NCBI GenBank assembly: GCA_946122785.1 | Contig: CAMGYJ010000006.1 | Span: 43,172,066-43,236,065 of the forward strand | From: Linum tenue | Taxonomy: Eukaryota; Streptophyta; Magnoliopsida; Malpighiales; Linaceae | Direction of reading: 5' to 3' | Length of the DNA: 64,000 nucleotides | Shown here: positions 23,041 to 35,401 of the stretch, one piece after another | How positions within the stretch are numbered: position 1 is the first letter of the stretch | Layout: each line of letters starts with the position of its first letter | Notes under the pieces: model-generated | What the model was told of the DNA's origin: nothing | The model's database searches: none | What the model saw: the letters and a program-made list of their open reading frames with translations, nothing else | Made by a program: the position numbers and the translations under genes

Positions 23041-26000
23041 AATCTCGCGACGCTCTCGTCGCGGACTCCACATGAAATGCCTCGATCAAGTCTTTGTGAC
23101 GCCATAGCGAAAGCTCCTTCTCCCATGTGATGTCGCTTTCTGGCCGCCCCTTCCACTTGACAAGATATTCCGCGTAGCTTGGGTGAACACCACGCCTAGG
23201 CACAACACGATGAGCCAAGATCTCCTCCACTTCGTGCTCATGTGTTGTGGTGACGAGTGTTGGTGCCCTCGTCGACTCCTTCCGCGCTCCGACTTCCTTG
23301 TCTTCATGATATGCCTTCAATTGACTCACATGGAAGACGGGATGAATCTCCAAATGAGATGGCAACTCAACTTTGTACGCCACCGTGCCAATCCGCTTTA
23401 AGATCGGATATGGCCCTTTGTATCGTCGCAGCAGCCCCTTGTGCACATTTTTGAGGTGCTTGAATCGATGAGGGAAGAACTTCACCATCACCAAGTCTCC
23501 TTCCTCGAATTCCAAGTGACGCCGCTTCTTATCCGCCCACTTCTTCATCTTCTTCGTTGCTCGAGCGAGATAATACTTCGCCAACTCCATCTTCTCGTGC
23601 CATCCTCGTGCAAACTTGTAGGCAGATGGGCTATTGCCCTTGTACCCCGTCGTCACCGTATTAGGTGTCAACGGCTGCTGGCCAGTCGCCAACTCGAACG
23701 GGCTCATGCTCGTGGCTTCACTTCGGTGTAAGTTGTAGGAGAATTGGGCTACATCCAATAGCTTCACCCAATCCTTCTGGTTGGCACTCACATAATGCCG
23801 CAAGTAGACCTCCACCAAAGCATTGACCCGCTTGGTTTGCCCGTCCATTTGAGGATGAAAGCTCGTGGAGAAGTTCAGATCGGAGCCCATCATCTTGAAC
23901 AACTCCCTCCAAAACTTGCCGGTGAAGCGGCCATCTCTATCGCTGACGATGCTAACCGGGATGCCCCAATACTTCACAACATGCTTGAAAAACAAGCGGG
24001 TTGCATCCTCGACCGTCATGTCTTTGGGCCCCGCGATGAAGACGCCATACTTCGAAAATATGTCGACGACGACCATAATGGAACCACACCCTTCGACTTT
24101 GGGAAGGCCGATGATGAAATCCATGCTCACGCTTTCCCAAGGCCGTTGTGGAGTGGGTAATGGCTCCAACAAGCCTGCCGAACTCCGCTGCTCCATCTTG
24201 TCTTGCTGGCAAACAAGACAAGTCTTGACGTAAAGTTCCACGTCGTCCTTCATACGAGGCCAATAGTAAGCCTCCTCGATGAGAGCTTGTGTGCGCTCAA
24301 TACCGGGATGACCAGCCCACTTGGAGTCGTGGCACTCCTTCATGATCTCCCTTTGTAGGTTGTCCCACCGCGGCACGAACACTCGCTCCCCCTTAGTCAT
24401 GATGAGCCCACCTTTCATCCAAAACCGTCGAGTCTTCCCTTGCTTGATGTACTCGACCACGGTTTTGGCGAAGGGGTCGTGGCTAAGGCCTTCTTACAAT
24501 CCTCTTCTTCAAGGGGAATTGCGGCTGGCTTATGGCAGCAAGTGCGCTCTTTCGGCTAAGAGCATCGGCAACAAAGTTGGCTTTCCCCGGCTTGTACTCT
24601 AGCACAAAGTCGAACTCCTCGAGGAAATCTTGCCACCTTGCTTGCTTGGGCGTGAGCTTCTTCTGTGTGAGGAAGTAACTCGTCGCCACATTGTTCGTCT
24701 TTACAACGAACTTCGACCCAAGCAAGTAATGCCTCTACGTTCTCAAAAAATGGACCACCGCCGTCATCTCCTTCTCTTGCACCGCATATCTCCTCTCGGC
24801 CTCATTGAGCTTGCGGCTCTCAAAAGCAATTGGGTGCCCTTCTTGCATCAACACCCCACCGATTGCAAAATCGGAAGCATCCGTTTGCACTTCGTACGCC
24901 TTGGTTGGATCGGGAAGTGCTAGCACCGGCTCCTTCGTCACCGCATCCTTCAAGGCTTCAAATGCTTCGCGGCACCGATCCGACCATTCCTAAGCCTTGT
25001 TCTTCTTTAGAAGATCCGTCAAGGGTGATGCAAGAGCGGAGTATCCCTTGATGAATCTCCTATAATAGTTGGCCAGGCCGAGGAATGATCGCAACTCGGT
25101 GACCCTCGTCGGTGGCTCCCATCCTTGTATCGCCTCCACCTTGGCCTCGTCCATCTTTAGCTTGCCTCCGCCAATGATGTGGCCGAGGAAAGGAACCTCC
25201 GCTGCTGCAAACATGCACTTCTCCTTCTTAACATAGAGCTCGTTGTCTCGAAGGACTTGAAACACTTGTCGCAAGTGCTCGGCATGCTCATCGAGTGTGT
25301 TGCTGTACACCACGATGTCATCGAAGTACACCACAACGAAGCGATCCAAGAACGGCTCGAAAACTTGGTTCATCAAGGTGCAAAAAGTAGCAGGAGCGTT
25401 GGTTAGTCCAAAAGGCATAACAAGGAACTCGTACGAGCCATACCTCGTGACACAAGCGGTCTTTGCCTCGTCCCCCTCGGCGATCCTCACTTGGTAGTAC
25501 CTCGAGCGAAGATCAAGCTTCGTGAACCACTTTGCCTCTCCGAGTTGATCAAACAAGTCGCCAATATTGGGGATGGGCCACTTGTTCTTCACCGTGAGCT
25601 TGTTAATAGCTCGATAATCGATGCACATCCGCAACGAACCATCCTTCTTCTTCTGGAACAAAACGGGTGCTCCATAGGGTGATTTCGAGGATTGGATGAA
25701 GCCAGCATCCAACAACTCCTTGAGTTGCTTCCTCAATTCCTCCAACTCGGGAGGAGCCATGCGATAAGGTGCTCGTGCTGGTGGCGTCGCCCCTTGCTCA
25801 AGCTCGATCTTGTGATCGACTTCTCTTCTTGGCGGGAGCTTCTTTGGTAGTTCCTTTGGCATCACATCTACGAACTCCTCCAACACGTCGTCGATGAGAG
25901 GTGTTGACGCCCCCGAGCCTCCTTCTTCCTTCGCTCGCAAAGTGACAAGGAACGTGGGTTCATTCCTCTTCATTCCCTTCACCAACTACATGGCCGATAA

Positions 26001-27659
26001 AGCCCTTTCCGGCCCTTCTTCGCGCAACATCTTCATCGCTCAAAACTTGTTTCCCTTGTCAAGGCAAAGAGTGTTGGAACTCATTGCCATCACGGCGCCC
26101 TCCTTCTCCATGAAATTGACGCCAAGAATGACCGGATGATCATCCATGGTGATGACGCTGAAGTCGGCAACACCTTCCCATCCTTCGATCTTCAATGGCA
26201 CGTTCTTAGCAATGCCATGGATGGGTATTGCCTCCGAGTTGACGGTCTTGAGCGATCCTTGCCTCTTCTTGTAAGCGATCCCCAAGCGCTCCGCCTCCTC
26301 CACTCGAAGGAAGTTGTCGGTCGCACCGGTGTCAACCAATGCTTTTGACTCGCCTCCCTCGAATTGGGTGATTACAAAGAATCTCCCCTTGCTAACTTCG
26401 TTGGCGCCGGACTTCGCCGCGCCTAGCCTCCGCATGGAGCCTATCTTCCCTTCGTCTTCCCTAGCATTCTCCTTGGTCTCCCCTTCTTGTTTCTCCAAGG
26501 CTGCTAGCTTGCTCTTCTTTGGGCAATCTCGCACCTTATGTGGACCGTTGCAAAGAAAGCAAGACATGGGTTTATCAAAGTTACCAGACCTTGCTCCCTT
26601 GCTCGAGCCTCCATGTTGGTACGAGCCTCTTCCTTCTTTGGAGTGCTGCCGATGATCTCCTCCCTTGCTCTTCGAGTTCTTCGACTCGCTCGGCCGCTCA
26701 CTCTTCTTGTACTTCGTGAGAGCCTCTGCCGTTGCTAAGGCAGTAGCAAGATCTTGCACTCCACGCCTCTCGAGCTCCAACTTCGCCCAAGGTTGCAATC
26801 CGAAAAGGAAGATAAACAAGGCCTCCGTGTCCGGCAGATCGGGAATCTCGAGTAGCAATTCCGAGAACTCCTTGACATAGTCACGAATTCCGCTGGTGTG
26901 GGTGAGTCGTCGAAGCTTTGCACGAGCCTCCATTTCGACATTCTCCGGGTAGAACTGCCTCTTGATTTCCCGACGGAAATCCTCCCATGTGTCCATCACA
27001 CATGTGCCTCCCTCTATATCACCTTGCCTCCTTCTCCACCAAACCATGGCCGTGTCGACCAAGTAAAGGGAGGCAGTGCGCACCATGACTTCATTATCAT
27101 CGATGCCCGAAGCCTTGAAATACTGTTCTAGGCTCCAGAGGAAATTCTCTAATTCCCTCGCGTTCCTCGACCCACCGAAGTTCTTTGGCCTTGGAACATC
27201 TACTCGTGGTGTAGATTGAGTCGTGGCAGGCCCGTTAGCCACGACTCGTTTGACGAGATTGAGCTCTCCTCGAAGCTCGTCAAACTCTTCCCGCACTTCG
27301 TCCACCTGGCCTCGAACTGTCTCCCTCAAGGCGTCGATGGCGTTGGTGATGATGGTCACAAACTCGTCTCTGAATGCTTCTAACCCCACCTCCAAGCCTG
27401 ACATTCGAGTGCCCATGCCCTGCATATCGTCCTTCAAAGTCTGCACCTCTCCGCTGACTTGATCGAATTTCGACTCCATGTCCTCGAACAAGGATGTATG
27501 CTTGGCAATCTTCGTCTCCGATCTCTTGAGCCTCTCCTCGATCGCCACCAAAGGCTCTCGAGTTGATCTATCACGATGCTTCTTTGCATTTGGATCCTTC
27601 TTCTCCTCACGACCGCGTTGTTCCTCATTGTTGAGAACTTCGCTTCCGGATCCAGCCAT
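23039..27659 (-). pseudogene. Chromovirus 1 gag-pol polyprotein, broken
   Basis: Order on the minus strand: Gag from MAGSGSEV (27659) with a zinc knuckle CFLCNGPHKVRDC (one residue shorter than the usual CCHC spacing); aspartic protease with ALVDTGATDNFL (about 26330); reverse transcriptase with [12 protein letters not shown] (about 25330); RNase H with TDASDFAIGGVL (about 24880); integrase with an HHCC zinc region (HPGIERTQ, CLVCQQDK), D at MDFIIGLPK and VSDRDGRFTG; and a C-terminal chromodomain (EYLVKWKGRPESDITWE), which in this family tethers integrase to marked histones. Lesions: stops at 26040 (TGA), 25986 (TAG), 24990 (TAG) and 24735 (TAG), and a frameshift near 24490. Comparison with the relative at 60608-63951 suggests that the stops replaced Arg or Gln and Trp codons by single transitions. 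It cannot make the full polyprotein. Confidence 0.9.
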
Positions 27660-27699
27660 CTCCTCGAGGTTCTTTCTCACTTGCTGAGCTACGACCTTG

Positions 27700-27711
27700 G
27701 CTCTGATACCA
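27700..27711 (-). other. Primer binding site, initiator-Met tRNA type
   Basis: The minus strand reads TGGTATCAGAGC two bases after the 5' LTR, complementary to the 3' end of plant initiator methionine tRNA, as in most plant chromoviruses and copia elements. Confidence 0.9.
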
Positions 27712-27713
27712 CT

Positions 27714-28100
27714 TGTCACGGACCAACTCTTGGCCGTGCGGCACTTAGCACTCAAGTCTCGTTAGAGCGCTAAGTCAGCCTTGCTCGTATTCACTCAAAC
27801 TCACAAGTGTTGGAGAAAACTCTATAGATGGAAATCTCTCAATTTCTGGATGAATGAAAAGTGGTGGAGAGGGCTGCTTATATAGGCATCCTCTCCACTA
27901 AGTACAATGTACATGGCTGTCATAAATGAACGAACCTAGATAGTCCCCGCATACATGAACTAGCCCCATACATGAATGTAATAAATAAGGTACATGAATA
28001 AGATAGATAAAGGGGGATGCATGTACATTGGTGCATGAATCGGAAGATGCATGCATGTACTTGCATCCTTCTAGAATGCTCTAGAATCTTCCGCGTAACA
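27714..28100 (-). repeat. 5' LTR of chromovirus 1
   Basis: 387 bases, TG...CA ends, TATA box CTATATAAG on the element strand near 27880. It drives element transcription towards lower coordinates. Confidence 0.92.
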
Positions 28101-28972
28101 CCCCACATGGTGTCCATGTTGATTTTTTTTTGTGTGTGTACTAGAAGAGATATTACTCTGTCATAATGGTAGCTAATTACTCTGGCAAGTTATTTATCTT
28201 CTCTTAAGTTGTATCTCTTCAAATGTATATTACCTGTTATGTCCTCTAAAAGCGATAGCTGCAATAGGGTTGTTTTCCTTTGCAGAAGTTATGAATATAA
28301 ATTGGTTAGCAAACGTCCGTATTAGTATTACAAGTGGTTATCTTTGGGATACGAAAGGTATCTCTCGACTCTTCACATTTTGTCAAAAAAAAAAAAAAAA
28401 ACTCTTCACATTTTGTGATGTTGATCTCCTTTTCCTTTCACTGCAGATCTATCTTTTAGATATCCATGTGTTTTACACTCTTATCTCTGCTGTTTGGGGG
28501 TTTCTGCTTGGATTGGAGAAGGGTCTTCCATAATCATTGTACCTGGCTCAATCGTTGACAAGGAGAATCGCTGCACCTCGTCCTTCAAACGATCCCGAAG
28601 CTGCCGAAAGTTCACCGATTGATGATTGTCGCTGGCTTCTTCTTCCTTCAAAGGAGCAAGATACGATAGATAGGTTAAAAATGACAACAAAGAGAGAGGA
28701 TAACAGTTGAAGATAAACAAGGGCACTTATGGGTTTACAATTAAAAGCCAGGGACAAAAGGGGAACAAAAAAGCTAATAACGAGACAATCTCAATTACCT
28801 CCCCCACCACCAAGTAATTACAAATGCCTCATAACGGATCAAAGCAAATTTCCCCAAGCCCAATTGCTCAATCCAACTTTTTGGCATCAAAATGAGTTAA
28901 TTAGGTCCAATTGCCTTATTTTGAGACAATTGTATACAATTGAAACATCCAAAAGATCCATCCAAACGACCC

Positions 28973-29550
28973 CTTAATTCCATGTCTGTCTCTCTAGTTT
29001 CTTTCCTAAGCTTTCTACTTCTACTTTTTTATTCATTCTTCTCTCCGCTTCTTATACTTCCTTCTCTTCCCACATGCATTAGTTTCAAGAAGCTTCCCGA
29101 TTTTCGAAATAAAAATCTAAAGCTTCAAGCTTTGGCCGTTAAAAGATCAAATCTGAAAGCCTATTCCCCTCTCTGTTATGCTCCTTCCTCTTTGTTCTTC
29201 TTTGATGGTATTTCGATCTTCTAATGATTGGGTTTGTCTTGCATGTAGATCCTCACAGTTGCATGACAAATTCATTTCAGTAATGGGTCTATCCAATTAT
29301 TTTTGGGATTTCTTCATGTTGAAGAGGAATCAATTGCTTGGGATGGTTTCTAGTAGCTGATGAAGATGTTGCTATAGCTTAATTGCAATCTTCTAATTCT
29401 TTCATTGCATGCAGAATCTATCCATCATGGTCTCTAGGTTGAAATTGACAGTAAAACAAAAAACCTCTTTCTTTAGCGGTCTAGAGAAAAAGAATAACTC
29501 TTTGCACAACGATTAGAGATATTGAGTAAATTCCACGAAAATGATGGCGG
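28973..29550. other. Spacer, no gene recognised
   Basis: Pyrimidine-rich DNA at 28980-29080 with short open frames; no homology could be recognised. Confidence 0.4.
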
Positions 29551-29690
29551 AGGAGACCATAAAAAAATGTAGCAGAAGGCTTAAGCCCAATTTATTATAA
29601 ACCCAAAGTCCATGGGCTGTAGGAGACCATAAAAGAAATGTAGCAGAAGGCTTAAGCCCAATTTATTATAAAGCCAAAGTCCATGGGCTG
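29551..29690. repeat. 70-bp tandem duplication
   Basis: Two adjacent copies (29551-29620, 29621-29690) begin AGGAGACCATAAAA and include GGCTTAAGCCCAATTTATT; they differ at a few positions. Confidence 0.8.
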
Positions 29691-29879
29691 TAGCCCAATT
29701 GAAAAAGTGAGTTTGGCCCATGCGCACTCACGAGAAAAAAGTGGGAATGCATACCCTAATTAACCGCTCTTAGAGAACAGTAACCCTGCTTTCGATTTAT
29801 ATATATTAACTGGTTGCACTTAACTCTCTGTTTTCATTTGCTTTTGCTTTCGGAAACCAAAATTAAACAGTGAACTAGT

Positions 29880-30967
29880 GGGTAAAATGCATGGAGTGCC
29901 ATTAAACTTCTTGTTTTGGTGGAGTTATACCACTTAAATTACAATAGGGCACTGGATACCACCAAACTCAATAAAATGTGCATCCGTTAAAATTTCCATC
30001 CATCTAACTAACGGATTGAATAAAATAAATAGTTTTTAACCACATAAGCATGCCACATCACCAGAGTTCTACTAACCCAAAACAAAAGAACCCACTACCC
30101 AATCTCAACCTGTTAAACCAAACCATCCAATCCTACCCAAGGCCCAAACCACCTCCACCAACACCCCGTCGTCTCCTTCTACTCCGAGAACAATACTTGC
30201 ACTTGAAAATCCCTCCACCACCCCGCCGTCATCGCCGAATGCGGCTACCATCCATCCACTGCCGCCAAAATCCTCCACACCATAGCCGCAGCCAAAATCA
30301 TCCACCAAGCACTTGAAAATCTCTCCACCGCCGCTGTTGGCATAATCTTCTTCGGCGACCTCAATCGATAGCTCTTACAGTTTGGATTATCGATTAATGC
30401 GATGAAGGATGAAGGCCAGGATAGGCAGGGGCAATGGTGCAGGAAGCTTTCTCGATTGTGGGCATGTTTTTCTAAAGACGATGCATGGACATCACTGACA
30501 ATTGAGATTTTTCGAGTTAGGGTTCAATTGGGGAATGCGATGAGGGAGGGAGAAATTGAGAAAGGAAGGATTGGAAATCTTATGTGTTTGGGTCTCGCTT
30601 GCTCTCTTTAGATGAAGGATCTGATTTCCCCTTTTCTCACCGTAGTTACAGTAAAGTATTGAAGGGAGGAGCGGGGTGCAGGAGCTTTAGGGGCGGAGTG
30701 GGCGATTCCGAGAGGTGATTGTGGGTTGGGTATTTGGGTTGCGTTTGGGTGGTATTTGGGTTGCGTTTGGGTTTGTAAAAATGTGATGATGTGGCATGCC
30801 TACGTGGCTAAAAAATATATTTTTAATTCAAACCGTTAGTTATATGGATGGAAATATTGACGGATGCACATTTTGATGAGTTTAGTGGTATTTGGTGCCC
30901 TATTTTGATTTAAGTGGTATAGCTCCCCCAAAATGAGAAGTTTAATGGCACCCTGTGTATTTCACCC
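29880..30967. mobile_element. Long-TIR Mutator-like element with GC-rich cargo
   Basis: About 130-200 bases at each end are inverted copies: left GGGTAAAATGCATGGAG and CACTGGATACCACCAAACTC, right with the complements and ending TTTCACCC. The inner part of the arms matches around GATGGAAAT and GCATGCC. No clean 9-bp duplication was seen. The interior (30050-30760) is GC-rich, with CCACCGCC-type triplets and a reading AAKILHTIAAAKIIHQALEN that looks like exon DNA, but its source was not recognised. No transposase is present. Confidence 0.6.
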
Positions 30968-31239
30968 ATAGATTCTACTATCCCTACTTCCTACTTAGTC
31001 CAATGAGGATATTGTCCTGCTTAAAGTGTGGGTGGGTTTTAGTAGTTTCACTTCATATTCAATCCACCATTAAAAGTATCGACTAACCATGCATATGGGG
31101 AAAATTCTTATGTGCATTATGCATCATGAAATTGTCAAAATTTTTGAATATGATACACGTCTCATTGCAATTCAAAAGCTCATCTTAATTTGAATTGCTA
31201 GTCTTTGTGTCGCCACATGGTCTAGGCGAGCTAGTATAG

Positions 31240-32530
31240 TGACTATGAAGGATGTTGCTGCGATAAAATGTATAGGCACTTTATCGATCGAGTAATAAAG
31301 ATAAGTAAATTATCATTCCACAGGGATTGGTACAATTCTAGATTTAACGATCAGAATTAAGGAACTGAAAAGAACAAAATTATTGTGTGGCAAACAAATT
31401 AAAAGAAATAACTAAACTAGAAAGCAAGTATGAAATTAACTTGGAGAAAATCAATGGAGAGAAGCTCTGGGGAAAGACGACCTGGAATTCACTAGCTAAT
31501 TACCTTATTCAATTCGTTTATCAATCAATTTAATTCTCATTCAAATGACCAAAGTTATCTCTGAGGTGATAGCTATCTCTCTGAAGAATCACTACGTACT
31601 AACTAGTCCATTAATCGCTTACTCTCGTACAACCAATTAACTAACTACCTAGCCTGAAGTCTGATAACTCCTATGATGATCACACAACTCCCGCTTTCCA
31701 CTCTCGTGCTCAATTGGACGTCATGACGTATGTAAGAATGTTCTATCCTAGGTATCTCCTCTCGGTCGTAACCTAGAACAACAAATCAATATGTAGGTGG
31801 CCAGTCTACACAAAGCATTAAGGATCCACACACAATATGAATGAGACAGACAAATCATTCGAATTAAATCACAGAAATCCAATAGTTACATCCTACGGTC
31901 TTCCCCCATAATTTAGAGGTTAGTTCAACATCATGGAAAACAAACTAACAAATAATTCTAGGTTCAACATCTTAGAATTCAAGAAATAGGAAAAAGAATT
32001 ACGAATAAAGTAATCCGTTTTTCTAACCCTGATCCCGAATGTTCGCCTGAAATTATTGCCCCAAAATAACAGTCGACGAACGAAGGGTTTATCGCATGTG
32101 CTCCGCTCGATACTGCTGCTTGCTCGTCCGTGAGTTTTCTTTTAGCCTTCCGTCTCCTCCTCGTGTCCCTTTTATTCCCCCGGTCCAAATTATTTGGACC
32201 CTTCCTATGTAATTGCCACCACTTACTTCTCCGTGCAAATTCATGTCCCAGGCAGACAAAGAAGATTGGCCCATTCCTTTAGTCCGCCTCTTGTAAAAGG
32301 AGCCATGAATCTGGCCGTTGCTGGTGATTTGCTTCTAGTTTATACCTCTGCAATTGCTGTTGTACCTCTGCACTTTAATTCTGCCTCTACAATTCATTTT
32401 CTGCAAAGTAACACTAAACAATGCACAAACACACCACATATTTGGTAATGATACATGGATCATTCCATGGTTAATTCAGCACAAATTCATGGCATTTTCA
32501 ACATAAAACACATACTAAAATCATCATATG
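31240..32530 (-). mobile_element. Diverged Athila-type LTR, older copy
   Basis: Collinear with the LTR at 34077-35401 over most of its length but strongly diverged: shared blocks include GGGA(C/T)TGGTACAA, GAGAAAATCAATGG, GAATTCACTA, AACAACAAATCAAT and ACCTCTGCAATT. The outer limits are approximate. It suggests an earlier insertion of the same lineage in the same orientation. Confidence 0.6.
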
Positions 32531-33417
32531 ACAATTGAATGCATGTATATGTATGTCACTAATCAGATGTCCTCGTCTTGTGGCTAAAGACATTTCAAAA
32601 TGTCTGGATACCGTGCTTACTTAACCTCTTCCCAAGAGTCTCACCGCTTTAAATGTTTTTATTGGGGTGGAAGGAACTCTAACTTTATATACATTCGAAA
32701 AATCATACCCGACAAAGTGGATTAAAGTAAAGCTTAGATGCCTATGGGGTCAAAGTTTACCAACATGTGAGGCAATCACTCATTGCCTAGAGTGGACAAG
32801 AACGGTTCAACTGAGCATCGATTCACGACCATACTATATTGCTTATCCAGTACAATCCCTTGTCGAGTGAAGTGTCGTTTGATAATTGGGCTCGAAGGGC
32901 ATATATTGAGCTTTCGACACCCCCGGGGTTTGCACTTACCCTCCACATGGGTCGAGGAAAAGGAGTTACACAAAGAACTTATGCTTAAGCTAAGGTGAAG
33001 AAATTGCTTTTGCTCGACCGTGGTTGTGATGTATGTACCAATGTACGAAGCAAACTAAGAAACCCACTTATGCTATAAAAATTATAAAAAAACCGAATTG
33101 CAAACCATATAGAGAGGAAATAAAACTATCGTTTTCAAATAAAGGCAACGATGTGCTTGAAATAAAAACAAAGTTTGCAAAAAGGTTCAGCCTAAATGTT
33201 TTTGGCTCTTGCTTTAAGTAATGAGCTTATGATTGATGGAGATCAGTCATATACTAACGAGATATGTACCTCACCTATGTGGTTTGGTTCTCTGAGTGTG
33301 AGGGTTGACCTTGTAAGCTGCTTATGATCCACTCATGCATCATCGTAGAGGTGTAGTGAGTTGTACGATTGTGGTATGATTTGCTTGAGGACAAGCAAAG
33401 TTGAAGCGTGGGATATT
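32531..33417 (+). mobile_element. 3' internal tail of a plus-strand Athila-like element, with PPT
   Basis: Non-coding. It ends in GCTTGAGGACAAGCAAAG and then AAGCGTGGGATATT, the standard 3' end of Athila/Tat internal regions, where a purine tract precedes the LTR. It resembles, in reverse, the 35402-36600 tail of the minus-strand element (for example the ACGAGATATG.ACCTCACC block). gag and pol of this copy are absent. Confidence 0.6.
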
Positions 33418-34076
33418 TGATGACACATAGAAAATACTATTTTAGCCCCCTTTGTGATGGCTAGAATTACATGTTTTGCATATCTTTAAATGTTGCATTC
33501 GCTTGTATCTACTCGATAATTTCTCAAGGTGAATTTTAGTAGCTCTAGGATTACTTTTACTATTTTGATACACCTTTGGTATTATTTCATGTATTTTCAA
33601 GGCAAAGTATCCTAATGCTTATGGACCCTCTTGTGCGAGTGTGGAACATCAAGGCCCGACTGTTGGGAGTCAAAATTTATGATTGGATCGAGGTCTAGAA
33701 AATGTCTTGGAATTTAGTCGACCTAAGTCCAAACATGGTGCCTAGGCCTCTAAAGGTCTCCAGAACGAGCTCAGATTCTATATGAATATATCAAACTTGA
33801 TGGCCAAGCAGGAGGAATCTGAAGGAGCTTGGCAGACATGTTTTAGACTACCTTTTACTCCAAAAAAACCTGTTACAAAGACCTATAAATAGACCCCTAA
33901 CGTTATAAATTTGGTAGCTATTGATAGGTGACATGAGAGGGCCGCTACTATGTCGACAGAGCAACCCACCTGTTTCAGAGCGAAGCCGGATTCAGAGGGC
34001 AAATCAGCGCCACGATTGGAGGCCTATCATCCAAATCTCTCTCTGGGCGCTGATTCTGAGGGTATCTAGGAACATC
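33418..34076 (+). repeat. Plus-strand Athila-like 3' LTR, first part, with TATA box
   Basis: Starts TGATGACAC directly after the PPT. A TATA box CCTATAAATAG lies at 33882-33892. It stops where the minus-strand Athila element is inserted; the rest of the LTR resumes at 49554. Confidence 0.6.
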
Positions 34077-35401
34077 TGACAGGGCAAAAGCGTATATGCC
34101 AATTCCCTATCTCATAGTAAATCGGAAAGTCCGAGTATCTTCTCTTAGGGACTGGTACAACCTTATATTCTATCAATTTTATAGAGGAAACTATAGGTGG
34201 AAAATGTTTTAGTGAAGAAACTACTAGCTAACAATTAAACAAAACAAGCAAATTAAAGTTGTCGGGAGAAAATCAATGGGAGAAAGCTCTTGGAGAAACA
34301 CCGGAATTCACTACCTATCAAGTTCAAATTAATTCAAATATTCTAATTAATTTAATCCATATCTCCACAGCCTTGATATCACTATTGTGCTAGCTATCCC
34401 TGTCGGGAATTACTATGTACTAATTAGTTAAATCAAATCCTACTGTCGTAGCTCATCAAATTAACTAATCAGCCCTAACGACCGATATCCTATTCACAAC
34501 CACATAGCACCTTATTTAATCCACATTCGCTTCGATAAGTTTCTATGTCACATGAAATATGTTTAGTTATTAGGGTTTAACTCTCGCTAATAACCTAATT
34601 AACAACAAATCAATGTATTGGTAGCCAGTCAACACAAAGCATTAAGCAATTTCATGCAATAGAGATTGGAAGAAAAGAAATATGAATCAATTCATCAAGT
34701 CTAGAAATAGCTACATCCTATAATGTTTCCCCAGAAATTGGAGTTTAGTTCATGATGAAATCAAAAGATATAATCATGTTCTTAATCATCATTGAATTAA
34801 TAAAAGCAAAAGAAAAAGAATAATGAGATTTTCTTTCCCGCTGCTCACAATTGCCGCAACAACTGCTTCTCTCCACTCGCGTTCGATAGCTCTCGCCCCG
34901 GCCAACGATTCCGCACGATGCTGCTTTATTCCCAGCTGATCTCCGTTCGACAAGTCCCTCACGATTCTCCTCCAATTCCCTTTCTGTCCGGTCCAAGTAA
35001 TAAAAAGCAATCCCCCCTAATTCCCTTCCGTGTGCGCCTTTTTACTCTTCACTCAAGGACAAACGAGTTGGTCCCCAAAAAATCAATCCCCCTCTATTTT
35101 CATGTCCCACATTAGGCTACTGGCCCAATTGCTTCTATATGCTTTTGGTGCCCGTAATAGTTATGTGCCGGCCAATACTTTGTATCTGTAATTTGTAGTT
35201 TATGCCTCTGCAAATTCCTGCTATACCTCTGCAATTAATTTTTTATCACCTGAAACACAAAAAAAGCTCGAACACAAGATGGTAATGGTTTTTCAACCAT
35301 TCCATAGTCAACCGGCTCTATAACAAGGATCATATATCTCAAACGTATCATGAAACAATCACATTAAGAACACAAAATTAATATGTTTTCGACAATTATC
35401 A
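34077..35401 (-). repeat. 3' LTR of the Athila-type element
   Basis: 1325 bp, uninterrupted, and collinear with the split right LTR. The comparison with it fixes the borders of the two insertions there. Confidence 0.85.

Larger units (their letters stand above)
22641..28100 (-). mobile_element. Ty3/gypsy chromovirus, complete with both LTRs (5460 bp)
   Basis: Two 387-bp LTRs (22641-23027 and 27714-28100) differ at three positions. The element is read on the minus strand: 5' LTR at the right, PBS, gag-pol, PPT, 3' LTR at the left. CCCC flanks both sides (a fifth base does not match). The small size, single long frame and C-terminal chromodomain fit the chromovirus branch, perhaps the Reina lineage, which is an inference from size and layout. 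It lies within the MITE at 22231-28972. Confidence 0.92.
22231..28972. mobile_element. PIF/Harbinger-like MITE split by a chromovirus
   Basis: Left GGGTTCGTTTGGATGAG and right CATCCAAACGACCC, flanked by CTTAA on both sides (22226-22230 and 28973-28977), match the termini and TNA-type target of the MITE at 3488-4605. Without the retroelement (22641-28100) it is about 1.28 kb. Its right part holds a minus-strand coding-like stretch near 28500-28700 (LRDRLKDEVQRFSLSTIEPG) that was not identified and may be captured exon DNA. Confidence 0.65.

Noticed and set aside
23039..27659. Separate host genes for integrase, RT and chromodomain proteins
   Set aside because: All lie in order within one LTR element with PBS and PPT.
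28481..28757. Two overlapping minus-strand frames next to the MITE end
   Set aside because: Possibly captured exon DNA, but no domain, start or splice site could be supported.
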